11,936 nucleotides of DNA from CBDFHV01 sp965247705 (GTDB lineage: Bacteria > Pseudomonadota > Alphaproteobacteria > Rhodospirillales > CAMCUA01), in NCBI GenBank assembly GCA_965247705.1, contig CBDFHV010000068.1, positions 1 through 11,936 of the forward strand, in the 5' to 3' direction. Positions 1 through 7,287 of the stretch are shown here, piece by piece. Position 1 is the stretch's first letter; each line of letters begins with the position of its first letter. Made by a program: the position numbers and the translations under genes. The notes under the pieces were generated by a model. It was not told the DNA's origin, searched no databases, and was given only the letters and a program-made list of their open reading frames with translations.

Positions 1-29
1 GTGACTAGACGGTATGGCCGAGAACGTAT

Positions 30-67
30 TTCAAGACCGGTGCCTTCAACCGCTCGGCCACCCATCC
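30..67 (-). repeat. Left half-tRNA-Ser(UGA) repeat, probable attachment-site remnant
   Basis: Read on the minus strand from 67 to 30, this is the 5' half of a serine tRNA: acceptor 5' strand starting GGATGGGTGG, a D-arm with GCCGAGCGGTTGAAGGC, and an anticodon stem-loop reaching TTGAA (anticodon TGA). Below position 30 the sequence no longer forms the 3' anticodon strand, variable arm or T-arm, so the tRNA gene is cut at its anticodon loop. An identical 38-bp copy in the same orientation lies at 8881-8918. Tyrosine recombinases often use tRNA genes as attachment sites, and an integrase remnant begins 84 bp away. The attachment-site role is inferred; the tRNA identity and the repeat are read directly. 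Confidence 0.75.
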
Positions 68-83
68 GGCTAATGAATTCAGT

Positions 84-111
84 TAGTTAAAGAATTATAT
101 GTCCGTGTCAA
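84..111 (-). promoter_or_regulatory. Possible promoter of the disrupted tRNA-Ser gene
   Basis: On the minus strand a perfect -35 hexamer TTGACA (111-106) is followed after 16 bases by TAACTA (89-84), an acceptable -10. This would start transcription about 10 bases before the tRNA 5' end at 67. The spacing suits a stable-RNA promoter. A TATAAT also occurs at 99-94 but has no -35 at a suitable distance. The equivalent region beside the right repeat lacks the TTGACA. Confidence 0.35.
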
Positions 112-150
112 TCCTCGAAGTGGCGCCCGATTGGCACCCGGTGTTCTCGA

Positions 151-342
151 TTAGTCCCTGAGGGCACCCGCGAGGGCCGCGTCGACCTTGGCCGCCGCCT
201 CCGCCTGCATGTTGGGCAAGGTGTGTGCGTACAGGCTCAAAGTGATCGCCACGTTGGCGTGACCAGCCCGTTCGCTCACGACCTTGGCGTTGATACCAGC
301 ACGCAGCAGCGACGTTATATTCGAGTGCCGTAGGCCGTGAAA
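151..342 (-). pseudogene. Tyrosine recombinase (integrase), C-terminal fragment
   Basis: This is the 63-residue C-terminus of a phage/island integrase, ending in TAA at 151-153. It contains HGLRHS (the catalytic H-x-x-R), then ERAGHANVAITLSLYAH, which supplies the second catalytic His and the nucleophilic Tyr. The fragment begins at the Phe codon TTT (342-340), which is the target duplication of the IS3-family insertion. Upstream coding resumes at 4202, and joining the pieces across one TTT gives RRITFHGLRH in frame. Any longer open frame running rightward past 342 is IS3 sequence, not integrase. The gene's end faces the half-tRNA repeat, the usual place for an island integrase relative to its attachment site. 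The gene is disrupted and cannot make a functional protein. Confidence 0.85.
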
Positions 343-406
343 TGAGGTGGACCCCATCCGCTGGACAGCTTGGCGGCGTTTGTTAGGTGGGATTCCATGG
401 TGATTT

Positions 407-983
407 TTATGCCGCCAGCGCTTCTGGCGCCATCTCCGGGGCATGCCCCGGAGATGGCGCGTCGCGCCCACTATAGACCTCCTCGGGGGTGCGTCCATCG
501 AACACCGAATGAGGCCTCGAAGTGTTGTAATAGTCGATCCAGCCGCCGATTCCATTCCTGGCTTGGGAGCCGGTCTCGAAGGCCTGGAGATAGACGCATT
601 CGTACTTGAGACTGCGCCACAGCCGCTCGATCATGACGTTGTCCATCCAACTACCTCTGCCGTCCATGGAGATCATCACGCCGGCGTCCTTCAGGACCTG
701 CGTGAATTCCAGGGAGGTGAACTGGCTGCCTTGGTCGGAGTTGAAGATCGCCGGCTTGCCATGGCGGACCAGAGCTTCCTCCAGGGCCTCGACGCAGAAA
801 TCCGCCTCCATGGTGTTGGAGAGCCGCCAAGACAGAACCTTGCGGCTCCACCAGTCCATGATGGCGACCAGGTACAAAAAGCCCCGGCGCATCGGGATAT
901 AGGTGATGTCCGTGCACCAGACCTGGTTCGCCCGATCGATGACGAGCCCGCGTAGCAGATAGGGATAGATCCGGTGATCGGGA
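407..983 (-). pseudogene. IS3-family transposase orfB, C-terminal part (interrupted)
   Basis: This is the integrase-core (DDE) part of the IS3 transposase. The visible catalytic residues are D in WCTDITYI, D in FNSDQGSQFTS, and E in VMIERLWRSLKYE, followed by the typical YYNTSRPH tail and a TAA at 407-409. The fragment starts in mid-gene at the IS21 insertion (983). Upstream coding resumes at 3540, and the two parts join across one TCGGGA duplication to read SDPHPDHRIYPYLLRG without a frame change. The rejoined orfB would be 295 residues from its TTG start, normal for the family. The last residues (SPGHAPEMAPEALAA) are encoded by a perfect 34-bp palindrome and look like an addition to the usual C-terminus. 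Confidence 0.88.
427..460. repeat. Perfect 34-bp palindrome in the 3' end of IS3 orfB
   Basis: The sequence reads the same on both strands: GCGCCATCTCCGGGG, a central CATG, then CCCCGGAGATGGCGC. It lies about 20 bp inside the orfB stop codon, so it is translated and also able to form a long GC-rich hairpin or cruciform. It could end transposase transcription or block read-through; no T-run follows on the minus strand. Confidence 0.8.
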
Positions 984-1037
984 TGTTAACGGCGGAGGAA
1001 TAATGCACCACGCGAGGCGGCCGGGCGGTCCGGTCGC

Positions 1038-1058
1038 GGCGGCGCAAAATTGTGCCAC
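1038..1058 (+). repeat. IS21 subterminal repeat, left end
   Basis: This 21-bp block (GGCGGCGCAAAA then TTGTGCCAC) recurs inverted at 3483-3503 with three mismatches. A weaker AATGCACCACG motif lies nearer the left tip at about 1002-1012. Inference: transposase-binding site. Confidence 0.6.
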
Positions 1059-1094
1059 TCATGGTCCCTTGTCGGTTGCGACGAGGGGCAGGAG

Positions 1095-2597
1095 ATGTAC
1101 GGCGTGGAGCTCTATGCGGCGGTTCGACTGGCGGTTGTCGACGAGGGTCTGAGCCATCACGAGGCGGGCCGGCGGTTCGGCATCGACCGCCGGACGGTGA
1201 AGAAGATGCTGAGCTATTCGGCGCCGCCGGGATACCGCCGGACGAAGCCGGTCAGGCGGCCGAAGCTGGACGGGTTCACCGGCATCGTCGACGCGATCCT
1301 GGAGGCGGACACGGATCCGGACGTGCCGCGCAAGCAGCGTCACACGGCGCATCGGATCTTCGAGCGGCTACGGGACGAGCACGGGTTCACCGGCGGCTAC
1401 ACCATTGTGAAGGACTATGTGCGTTCCCGGCGGCAATCGACGCGCGAGGCCTTCGTGCCGCTGCATCACCCGCCGGGCCATGCCCAGGTCGACTTCGGCG
1501 AGGCGGTGGTGGAGGTCGGGGGCAGGCGGGAGAAGGTCGCCTTCTTCTGCCTGATCCTGCCCCATTCCAACCTCTGGTTCGTCAAGGCGTATCCCCGGGA
1601 GACGACGGAGGCCTTCCTGGACGGCCATGTCAGCGCCTTCGCCTTCCTCGGCGGGGTTCCGCGCTCGATCCTCTACGACAACACGACCCTGGCGGTGGCA
1701 CGGATCCTGGGCGACGGCACGCGTCGGCGCACGCAGGCGTTCACGCATCTGCAATCGCACTACCTGTTCCGCGACCGCTTCGGCCGGCCCGGCAAGGGCA
1801 ACGACAAGGGCAAGGTGGAGGCCCTGGTGAAGACGGCACGGCGCCGGTTCATGGTGCCGATCCCGAAGGTGCACGACCTGTCGGTCCTGAACGAGCGGCT
1901 GATGGCGCGCTGCCTGGAGCGGCTCGACGCGCTGGAGGCAGGCGACCGGGCGACGGCATTGTTGGGCGACCTCGACGCCCTGCGCGATCTGCCGGCGGTT
2001 CCCTTCGAGGCCTGCGAGCATGTGCCGGGCCAGATCTTGTCCACGGCCCTGGTGCGCTACCGGCTGGTGGACTACTCGGCGCCGACGGTGCACGCCCACA
2101 AGAAGGTCATGGTGAAGGGCTATGTCGACCGGGTCGAGATCGCGCTCGGCGCCGAGATCGTCGCCCGCCATCGGCGCTCCTATGTCCGCGGCGACGTCAT
2201 CTACGAGCCGCTGCACTATCTGTCGCTGCTGGAGAAGAAGCCGGGCGCCCTGGACCAGGCGGCGCCGCTGCGGGGATGGAAGCTCGATCCCGCCTTCGAC
2301 ACGCTGCGCCGCCTCCTCGAAGCCCGCTTCGGCCCGCGCGGCAAGCGCGAATACATCCAGGTGCTGCGCCTGCACGAAGACTTCCCGGCACGCCAAGTGG
2401 CGGCCGCGGTGCGCGACGCGGTGAAGCGGCGCCTGATCGGCTTCGATGCGGTCAAGCATCTCCTGCTGGCGCGCATCGAGAGGCGGCCCGTGCATCTCGA
2501 CCTGTCGCGCTATCCGCACTTGCCCCAGCCCTTCGTCGCCGCCACGCGGAGCGCCGACTACGCCACCCTGCTGGCCGGAGGGGCCGGCCATGGCTGA
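1095..2597 (+). CDS. istA: IS21-family transposase IstA
   Basis: IstA is the DDE recombinase that cuts and joins the ends of IS21-type elements. The ATG at 1095 is preceded by a GGCAGGAG ribosome site and gives 500 residues, typical of the family; the frame also stays open upstream to about 1050 through the IS end. An N-terminal helix-turn-helix region is visible (DEGLSHHEAGRRFGIDRRTVKKML, about residues 15-39). The rve-type catalytic core has D in HAQVDFGEA, D in SILYDNTTLAV and E in KGKVEALVK. A basic C-terminal region follows. The stop codon overlaps the istB start, so translation is probably coupled. No frameshift is seen. Confidence 0.93.
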   Translation: MYGVELYAAVRLAVVDEGLSHHEAGRRFGIDRRTVKKMLSYSAPPGYRRTKPVRRPKLDGFTGIVDAILEADTDPDVPRKQRHTAHRIFERLRDEHGFTGGYTIVKDYVRSRRQSTREAFVPLHHPPGHAQVDFGEAVVEVGGRREKVAFFCLILPHSNLWFVKAYPRETTEAFLDGHVSAFAFLGGVPRSILYDNTTLAVARILGDGTRRRTQAFTHLQSHYLFRDRFGRPGKGNDKGKVEALVKTARRRFMVPIPKVHDLSVLNERLMARCLERLDALEAGDRATALLGDLDALRDLPAVPFEACEHVPGQILSTALVRYRLVDYSAPTVHAHKKVMVKGYVDRVEIALGAEIVARHRRSYVRGDVIYEPLHYLSLLEKKPGALDQAAPLRGWKLDPAFDTLRRLLEARFGPRGKREYIQVLRLHEDFPARQVAAAVRDAVKRRLIGFDAVKHLLLARIERRPVHLDLSRYPHLPQPFVAATRSADYATLLAGGAGHG

Positions 2598-3354
2598 GGC
2601 CCCCCGCATCCTGCTCGAACATCACCTGAAGAGGCTGAAGCTGCCGACCTTCCTGCGGGAATACGAGAAACTGGCGCGCCAGTGCGCGGCCGAGGGCCTG
2701 GATCATGTGCAGTTCCTCGCCCGACTGGTGGAGCTGGAGCTGATCGACCGCGAGCGCCGCCTCGTCGAGCGCCGCATCAGGCAGGCCGGGTTCCCTGTCG
2801 TCAAACAGCTCGAGAGCTTCGACTTCAAGGCAATCCCGAGCCTCAACAAGATGCTGGTGCTGGATCTCGCGCGCGGCGAGTACATCACGCGCCGTGAGAA
2901 CGTAATCCTGCTCGGCCCAAGCGGCGTCGGGAAGACGCATGTCGCTCTCGCCCTCGGCCTCGCCGCCTGCCAGAAGGGCCTTTCCGTGCGCTTCGCCACA
3001 GCCTCCCATCTGGTCCACGAGCTGATCGAGGCACGCGACGAGAAGAGGCTGCTCCGCCTCCAGGACCAGCTCGCCAGGGTCAATCTCCTGATCGTCGACG
3101 AGCTCGGATACGTGCCCCTCTCGCAGACCGGAAGCGAGCTGCTGTTCGACGTCTTCAGCCGGCGCTACGAGAACGGCGCCACCATCGTGACCTCAAACCT
3201 GCCCTTCCAGGAATGGACGACGGTCTTCGCCAGCGAGCGCCTCACCGGCGCGCTGCTCGACCGCATCACCCACCATGTCCATATCCTGGAGATGAACGGC
3301 GAGAGCTACCGGCTCAAGCAGAGCCGGTCACGACACCGGCAACCGTCCGAATAA
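2590..3354 (+). CDS. istB: IS21-family helper ATPase IstB
   Basis: IstB is the AAA+ ATPase, DnaC/DnaA-related, that assists IstA in target capture and transposition. The ATG at 2590 lies 8 bp before the end of istA and gives 254 residues, the usual size. Walker A is GPSGVGKT (about residues 109-116) and Walker B is NLLIVDE (D170, E171). Sensor-like VTSNLPFQEW and the arginine-containing LLDRITHH follow. The frame is also open upstream to 2446, but that part is istA read in another frame. The gene is intact and ends 180 bp before the right tip of the element. Confidence 0.93.
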   Translation: MAEAPRILLEHHLKRLKLPTFLREYEKLARQCAAEGLDHVQFLARLVELELIDRERRLVERRIRQAGFPVVKQLESFDFKAIPSLNKMLVLDLARGEYITRRENVILLGPSGVGKTHVALALGLAACQKGLSVRFATASHLVHELIEARDEKRLLRLQDQLARVNLLIVDELGYVPLSQTGSELLFDVFSRRYENGATIVTSNLPFQEWTTVFASERLTGALLDRITHHVHILEMNGESYRLKQSRSRHRQPSE

Positions 3355-3534
3355 CCCCCCGCTTGCCCGCGTGGGCCCACAGGCCCCTCCCACGCGCGGG
3401 CCGCCGCCAGCCGCGCGGAGGGCGCGTCGCCCCGCGCGCGGGTCCCTCCCATGGACTACGCGGACAAGCTACCACCGAGCCCGTGGTACATTTTTGCGCC
3501 GCCGCCCCGGTACATATTCCCGCCGCCGTTGACA
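3355..3534. other. Non-coding right end of the IS21 element
   Basis: This stretch between the istB stop and the IS tip has no gene. It contains a GC-rich hairpin, GCCCGCGTGGG (3365-3375) pairing with CCCACGCGCGGGC (3389-3401) with a 2-base bulge. There is no T-run, so it is at best a weak terminator. The inverted subterminal repeat (3483-3503) and the terminal GTTGACA follow. Confidence 0.6.
3483..3503 (-). repeat. IS21 subterminal repeat, right end
   Basis: On the minus strand this reads GGCGGCGCAAAA then ATGTACCAC, matching the left block at 1038-1058. A second AATATGTACCGGG motif lies nearer the tip. The spacing from each tip is similar, as expected for paired transposase sites. Confidence 0.6.
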
Positions 3535-3851
3535 TCGGGATGCGGATCGCTGGTGCGTGGCGCCTGGTAGATCGCCTGGAGGCCCATGAGCCGCATCAGC
3601 CGGCGCACCCGCTTGCGTCCCACGCAATAGCCCAGACGCCGCAGGTGCCGGGCCATCTGGCGCGAGCCGTACCAGGGCGTCTCCAGAAACTGCTCGTCGA
3701 TGAGACGCATCAGCGCCAGGTTCAAGCGGCTCTCGCCCTTGCCCTCATAGTAGAACGACGAGCGGCTGATCGAGACCAAGCTGCATTGCCGCGCAATGCT
3801 GAGCTCGCCATGACCGGGATCGATCATGGATACCCTCCGGCCGTGGCTCAA
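3535..3851 (-). pseudogene. IS3-family transposase orfB, N-terminal part (interrupted)
   Basis: This part encodes the N-terminal helix-turn-helix region of orfB: SIARQCSLVSISRSSFYYEG, then WYGSRQMARHLRRLGYCVGRKRVRRLMRLMGLQAIY, stopping at SDPHPD where the IS21 element entered. A possible TTG start at 3851-3849 overlaps the orfA TGA. The frame is -1 relative to orfA and stays open upstream to the T6G run in orfA, so production as an OrfAB fusion by -1 frameshifting is likely, as known for the IS3 family. The open frame that continues to 3456 is IS21 sequence. The remainder of the gene lies at 407-977. Confidence 0.88.
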
Positions 3852-4129
3852 CGACCGAAGGCCTTGGCCAAAAAATCCTTCTCCACCGTCAGCTCCCCGA
3901 TCTTAGCGTGAAGCTCCTTGACCTCCGCTTCGTGCGAACTGTCCCGGCCCGCCGGCTTGCCCGAGAAGACATCGACCATCCCCTCGCTCGCCTGGCGCTT
4001 CCACTTCGTGATCAGATTCGGATGAACCTTGTGCCGGCTCGACAGCTCCGCCAGCGTCTGGTCGCCCCGCAGCGCCTCGATCGCCACTTTCGCCTTGAAG
4101 GGCGCCGAGAAATTCCGTCGCTTCGCCAT
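3848..4129 (-). CDS. IS3-family transposase orfA
   Basis: OrfA is the small DNA-binding protein of IS3-family elements, needed with OrfB for transposition. The ATG at 4129 follows a CTCGGAG ribosome site and gives 93 residues. The helix-turn-helix is FKAKVAIEALRGDQTLAELSSRHKVHPNLITKWKRQA (about residues 11-47). A leucine-zipper-like C-terminus follows (EVKELHAKIGELTVEKDFLAKAF). Near the end, TTTTTTGG (minus strand, about 3876-3869) is a plausible -1 slippery site that would join orfA to orfB. The gene is intact although its partner is broken. Confidence 0.92.
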   Translation of the reverse strand: MAKRRNFSAPFKAKVAIEALRGDQTLAELSSRHKVHPNLITKWKRQASEGMVDVFSGKPAGRDSSHEAEVKELHAKIGELTVEKDFLAKAFGR

Positions 4130-4199
4130 ACTCCGAGATCCTCATCATAAAGGCCGGATCCCACCTAACACATCTGTCCTAGATTCGGGGACCACCTCT

Positions 4200-4586
4200 A
4201 AAGGTGATCCGCCGCATCTTCGACCGTTTCACGATCCGCCCGAATTCTTTGGTCAAGTTCCGGGGGCGGATATGCTCCCCTTCAAGGTTGGCGAACACCG
4301 GGCCGTCATCGTCACGACCGAGGCCCATGGCTAGCCGTTCGCGAAGCATCTGCGCCCGATGTAACCGCAAGGCATCCACGGTGAGAGCGGGCAGAGTGAT
4401 GGTGCGCCGCTCCGCCTTGGTTTTTGGCGACTTCAATTGTAGCCGATCTTTCGTCTCTTCCAGTGATACAGCGACGTTTAGCTTAGCTCCGTCGAGATCA
4501 ACATCGCGCCAACGAAGGCCAAGAACTTCACCTCGACGCATTCCCGTGGTCGCGGCTAGTGTTCCGATCGAGACATTTCGTTCCCA
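4200..4586 (-). pseudogene. Tyrosine recombinase (integrase), central catalytic fragment
   Basis: About 128 residues of the integrase catalytic domain remain. SIGTLAATTGMRRGEVLGLRW holds catalytic Arg I (TGMRRGE), SPKTKAERRTITLP holds the catalytic Lys on its beta-hairpin, and the fragment ends RIVKRSKMRRITF at the IS3 target duplication. Together with 151-342, all of the R-K-H-R-H-Y set is present, about 191 residues in total. The N-terminal arm- and core-binding domains (typically 150-200 residues) are missing: the frame meets a TAA at 4589-4587, at the edge of the IS1380 insertion. The ATG at 4541 is an internal Met, not a start. The gene is non-functional. Confidence 0.85.
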
Positions 4587-4590
4587 TTAA

Positions 4591-5561
4591 CCCGCCTTAT
4601 TCACCCAAGGGGCCTGAAATGACTGGCGCGCGGCGGATTTTGACGTAAAATCAATGTGCTAGAAGGATTCACAACAAACCTCCGCCGTGCGCCATGGGTG
4701 AAACGCTATCTCTGTTCGGTTCCTCGTTCAACAAGTCCCTTCGCATCGAATCCCGACCCGAGCGGCTGACCGGGGAACCGGGGGCCGTGCTCTTGCGCGA
4801 GATCATGGAGCGCACCCGGATCATCGAGTGGCTGACCGAGCGGTTGCACGATCCGCGCAAGGCCGATCGTGTCACCTATCCCCTGGCCGATCTGCTGCGC
4901 ACGGTTCTGCTTCTCTTTGGCCAGGGTTGGCACGACCAAGACGACGCCGACGCGCTCCGCCATGATGCGGGCCTACGCCTGGCTGCAAGCGGTTCACGGG
5001 GTGTCACGCCGTTGTCCACCGAGGCGCACCTGGCCTCGCAACCCACGCTGTCGCGTCTGATCGCGCTTCTGAGCACGCCGGAGGCCCGCACTGTGCTCCA
5101 TGAGGCGATCACCGAGCTCGCGGGGCGGCGGTTCCGGGGCCTGCGCGGCGGTCACCGGCAGCGATATCTGACCATCGACGTGGACAGCCTGCCGATCGAG
5201 GTCCACGGCCATCAACCCGGCTCGGCCTGGAACGGCCATTACCATCAGCGCATGTACCACCCTTTGGTGGCCAGCATCGCCGAAACCGGCGACCTTCTGG
5301 ACGCTCGTTTACGGGAGGGCAACGCCCACACCGCCGAGGGGGCGCTGGACTTCATCCTTGATCTCGTGGACCGAGCCGAAGAGACGCTGTGCCAAGTCGC
5401 TCTGGTGCGCATCGACGCTGGGTTCCCCAGCGATCCCCTGCTGTCGGGCCTGGAGCGTCGCGGGACGCCCTATGTTGCCCGATTGCGGACCAACAAGGTC
5501 CTGGACCGCATGGCTCAGCCCTGTCTTGGACGGCCGCCGGGACGGCCTCCGGCAGAGCCGC
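4591..5561 (+). repeat. 971-bp direct repeat, copy 1 (IS1380 5' part)
   Basis: This matches 5763-6733 at an offset of exactly 1,172 bp. The translations are identical in several frames on both strands, so the nucleotide sequences are identical or nearly so. Divergence begins sharply after AGAGCCGC: AT here, GG in copy 2. Confidence 0.9.
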
Positions 5562-5614
5562 ATCAGCCGGCCATGATCGCCATCGCCGGGCGCATCACCG
5601 CCCAAGGGCCCTGA
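4694..5614 (+). pseudogene. IS1380-family transposase, 3'-truncated with a foreign tail
   Basis: The first 289 residues equal the intact transposase at 5866. They include D in LTIDVDSLPIEV and D in VRIDAGFPSD. The frame then passes into unrelated sequence and ends after 17 more residues (HQPAMIAIAGRITAQGP). The C-terminal third, including the YRQRGRAEAHMGE region that should supply the catalytic Glu, is lost. The product is therefore expected to be inactive as a transposase, although it could interfere with the full-length protein. The tail may be the end of another IS1380-type transposase; I cannot confirm that. Confidence 0.85.
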
Positions 5615-5762
5615 ACCAAGCGGCAGGTGCCGCCGGACGAGCCCCGAACAACAACCTCCAACCTCTCCGACAATCCGTCTCAAAAATCGCCGTCAACCCG
5701 GTCGCTACCGCTCGTCCCGCTGAAATCCGATGGCCGTCATGAATAATTGGGGTTAGCTTGAC
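5562..5762 (+). other. Unmatched segment between the two IS1380 copies
   Basis: This 201-bp stretch is absent from the second copy. It holds the 17-codon foreign tail ending at 5614, then apparently non-coding sequence. A related right-hand inverted repeat closes at 5752, followed by 10 bp (TTAGCTTGAC) before the second element. These 10 bp do not match the outer ATTAA duplications. They may be the original flank of a copy that resided elsewhere. Confidence 0.6.
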
Positions 5763-6733
5763 CCCGCCTTATTCACCCAAGGGGCCTGAAATGACTGGCG
5801 CGCGGCGGATTTTGACGTAAAATCAATGTGCTAGAAGGATTCACAACAAACCTCCGCCGTGCGCCATGGGTGAAACGCTATCTCTGTTCGGTTCCTCGTT
5901 CAACAAGTCCCTTCGCATCGAATCCCGACCCGAGCGGCTGACCGGGGAACCGGGGGCCGTGCTCTTGCGCGAGATCATGGAGCGCACCCGGATCATCGAG
6001 TGGCTGACCGAGCGGTTGCACGATCCGCGCAAGGCCGATCGTGTCACCTATCCCCTGGCCGATCTGCTGCGCACGGTTCTGCTTCTCTTTGGCCAGGGTT
6101 GGCACGACCAAGACGACGCCGACGCGCTCCGCCATGATGCGGGCCTACGCCTGGCTGCAAGCGGTTCACGGGGTGTCACGCCGTTGTCCACCGAGGCGCA
6201 CCTGGCCTCGCAACCCACGCTGTCGCGTCTGATCGCGCTTCTGAGCACGCCGGAGGCCCGCACTGTGCTCCATGAGGCGATCACCGAGCTCGCGGGGCGG
6301 CGGTTCCGGGGCCTGCGCGGCGGTCACCGGCAGCGATATCTGACCATCGACGTGGACAGCCTGCCGATCGAGGTCCACGGCCATCAACCCGGCTCGGCCT
6401 GGAACGGCCATTACCATCAGCGCATGTACCACCCTTTGGTGGCCAGCATCGCCGAAACCGGCGACCTTCTGGACGCTCGTTTACGGGAGGGCAACGCCCA
6501 CACCGCCGAGGGGGCGCTGGACTTCATCCTTGATCTCGTGGACCGAGCCGAAGAGACGCTGTGCCAAGTCGCTCTGGTGCGCATCGACGCTGGGTTCCCC
6601 AGCGATCCCCTGCTGTCGGGCCTGGAGCGTCGCGGGACGCCCTATGTTGCCCGATTGCGGACCAACAAGGTCCTGGACCGCATGGCTCAGCCCTGTCTTG
6701 GACGGCCGCCGGGACGGCCTCCGGCAGAGCCGC
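5763..6733 (+). repeat. 971-bp direct repeat, copy 2 (IS1380 5' part)
   Basis: This is the second copy of the repeat at 4591-5561. Here the sequence continues into the full transposase gene. The pair is a ready substrate for homologous recombination, which would delete 1,172 bp and leave one normal element. Confidence 0.9.
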
Positions 6734-7287
6734 GGACGTGGTTCCACGAGATGACCTGCCGGGCGAAGTCGTGGTCGAAAGAGCGCCGAGTGGTCCTGGT
6801 GGTGTTGGAACGGCCAGACCAATTTCTGGTTGATCACTTCTGGCTGATCACCAGCCTTGATGCCGGGGCCGTGCCGGCGGCCGATCTCCTGGATCACTAC
6901 CGCCAGCGCGGCCGTGCCGAGGCCCACATGGGCGAACTCATGGACGTGATGGACCCGGCGCTGTCGTCCGCGTCGCGAAGGAAGCGTCATTACCGGGGGC
7001 GCTGCCTGCCGGAGCGCGAGAGCACGGTCGATGCCTTCGCTCACAACGAGGTCGTCCTGTTGCTCAACATCCTGGCCTATGAACTGGTTCATGCCGGGCG
7101 GTGCCTGATGGAGACTGCGACCGGCGAGGGGTGGAGCCTTCGCCGGTTCCGCGAGCGCGTTCTGCGCGCCGCCGCCCGGGTCGTCGTTTCCGGCCGACGC
7201 ATCACCATGGTCATCGGGGAAACATTCGCCCGCTTCTGGCAACGGCTCTGGCCGCGCTTGGAACGCTCGCGATACGCCGACCCGTAA
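5866..7287 (+). CDS. IS1380-family transposase
   Basis: This 473-residue DDE transposase of the IS1380 type catalyses movement of the element. Catalytic candidates are D in YLTIDVDSLPIEVHG (about residue 160), D in LVRIDAGFPSD, and E in the YRQRGRAEAHMGELMD block; this is the Y-x-x-R-x-x-x-E signature of DDE_Tnp_1-like transposases. The C-terminal FAHNEVVLLLNILAYELVHAGR helix is typical of the family. The start at 5866 (ATGGGTGAAACG) is the first ATG after the left end. No clear Shine-Dalgarno sequence is visible, and a TTGACG at 5812-5817 is a weak promoter hint. The gene is intact. Confidence 0.88.
   Translation: MGETLSLFGSSFNKSLRIESRPERLTGEPGAVLLREIMERTRIIEWLTERLHDPRKADRVTYPLADLLRTVLLLFGQGWHDQDDADALRHDAGLRLAASGSRGVTPLSTEAHLASQPTLSRLIALLSTPEARTVLHEAITELAGRRFRGLRGGHRQRYLTIDVDSLPIEVHGHQPGSAWNGHYHQRMYHPLVASIAETGDLLDARLREGNAHTAEGALDFILDLVDRAEETLCQVALVRIDAGFPSDPLLSGLERRGTPYVARLRTNKVLDRMAQPCLGRPPGRPPAEPRTWFHEMTCRAKSWSKERRVVLVVLERPDQFLVDHFWLITSLDAGAVPAADLLDHYRQRGRAEAHMGELMDVMDPALSSASRRKRHYRGRCLPERESTVDAFAHNEVVLLLNILAYELVHAGRCLMETATGEGWSLRRFRERVLRAAARVVVSGRRITMVIGETFARFWQRLWPRLERSRYADP

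Larger units (their letters stand above)
984..3534 (+). mobile_element. IS21-family insertion sequence, complete
   Basis: The 2,551-bp element has TG...CA ends: TGTTAACGGCGG on the left, and TGTCAACGGCGG on the right when read on the minus strand. It has a 6-bp target duplication TCGGGA (978-983 and 3535-3540). Both ends carry a second conserved block, GGCGGCGCAAAA followed by (A/T)TGT(A/G)CCAC, at 1038-1058 and inverted at 3483-3503. Multiple terminal repeats of this kind are typical IstA binding sites in IS21. It carries istA and istB overlapping by 8 bp. Both reading frames and both ends are intact, so the element may still be mobile. It inserted into orfB of an IS3-family element. Confidence 0.92.
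343..4199 (-). mobile_element. IS3-family insertion sequence, itself split by an IS21-family element
   Basis: The ends are imperfect inverted repeats. The left end begins TGAGGTGGACCCC and the right end, read on the minus strand, AGAGGTGGTCCCC; both continue with a GGACAG and a TGTTAGGTGGGAT block. The flanks carry a 3-bp duplication AAA (340-342 and 4200-4202), the normal size for this family. The element encodes orfA and orfB on the minus strand. Subtracting the 2,551-bp inner element and one copy of its 6-bp duplication leaves 1,300 bp, a normal IS3-family length. It sits inside the integrase catalytic domain. Its own orfB is broken, so it could move only with help in trans. I do not assign a subgroup. 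Confidence 0.88.
4591..5752 (+). mobile_element. Chimeric or truncated IS1380-family element
   Basis: The left end starts CCCGCCTTATTCACCCAAGG and is indistinguishable from the next element for 971 bp (4591-5561 against 5763-6733) as far as I could compare. It then switches, inside the transposase gene, to an unrelated tail of 191 bp. The tail ends at a different but related inverted repeat: the minus strand from 5752 reads CCCCAATTATTCATGACGG, against CCCGCCTTATTCACCCAAGG at the left. It looks like a recombinant of two IS1380-type elements, or an internally deleted copy. It is flanked on the left by ATTAA (4586-4590), whose partner lies beyond the second element at 7506-7510. Confidence 0.75.

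Noticed and set aside
1..67. Complete tRNA-Ser gene at the left edge
   Set aside because: Positions 1-29 cannot form the 3' anticodon strand, variable arm or T-arm. Only the 5' half is present.
151..555. 134-residue protein combining the integrase end with upstream sequence
   Set aside because: Everything upstream of 342 is IS3 end sequence read out of frame. Only the last 63 residues are integrase.
1368..2609. 413-residue minus-strand frame opposite istA
   Set aside because: Antisense shadow of istA with no recognisable domain and no independent start signal.
1052..2629. 525-residue plus-strand frame overlapping istA
   Set aside because: It is a second frame of GC-rich istA, rich in G, A, R and P, with no motif. 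istA in the other frame has clear transposase motifs.
3213..3911. 232-residue plus-strand frame from istB into the IS3 orfB region
   Set aside because: It crosses an IS boundary and overlaps two real genes in other frames, so it is an accidental frame.
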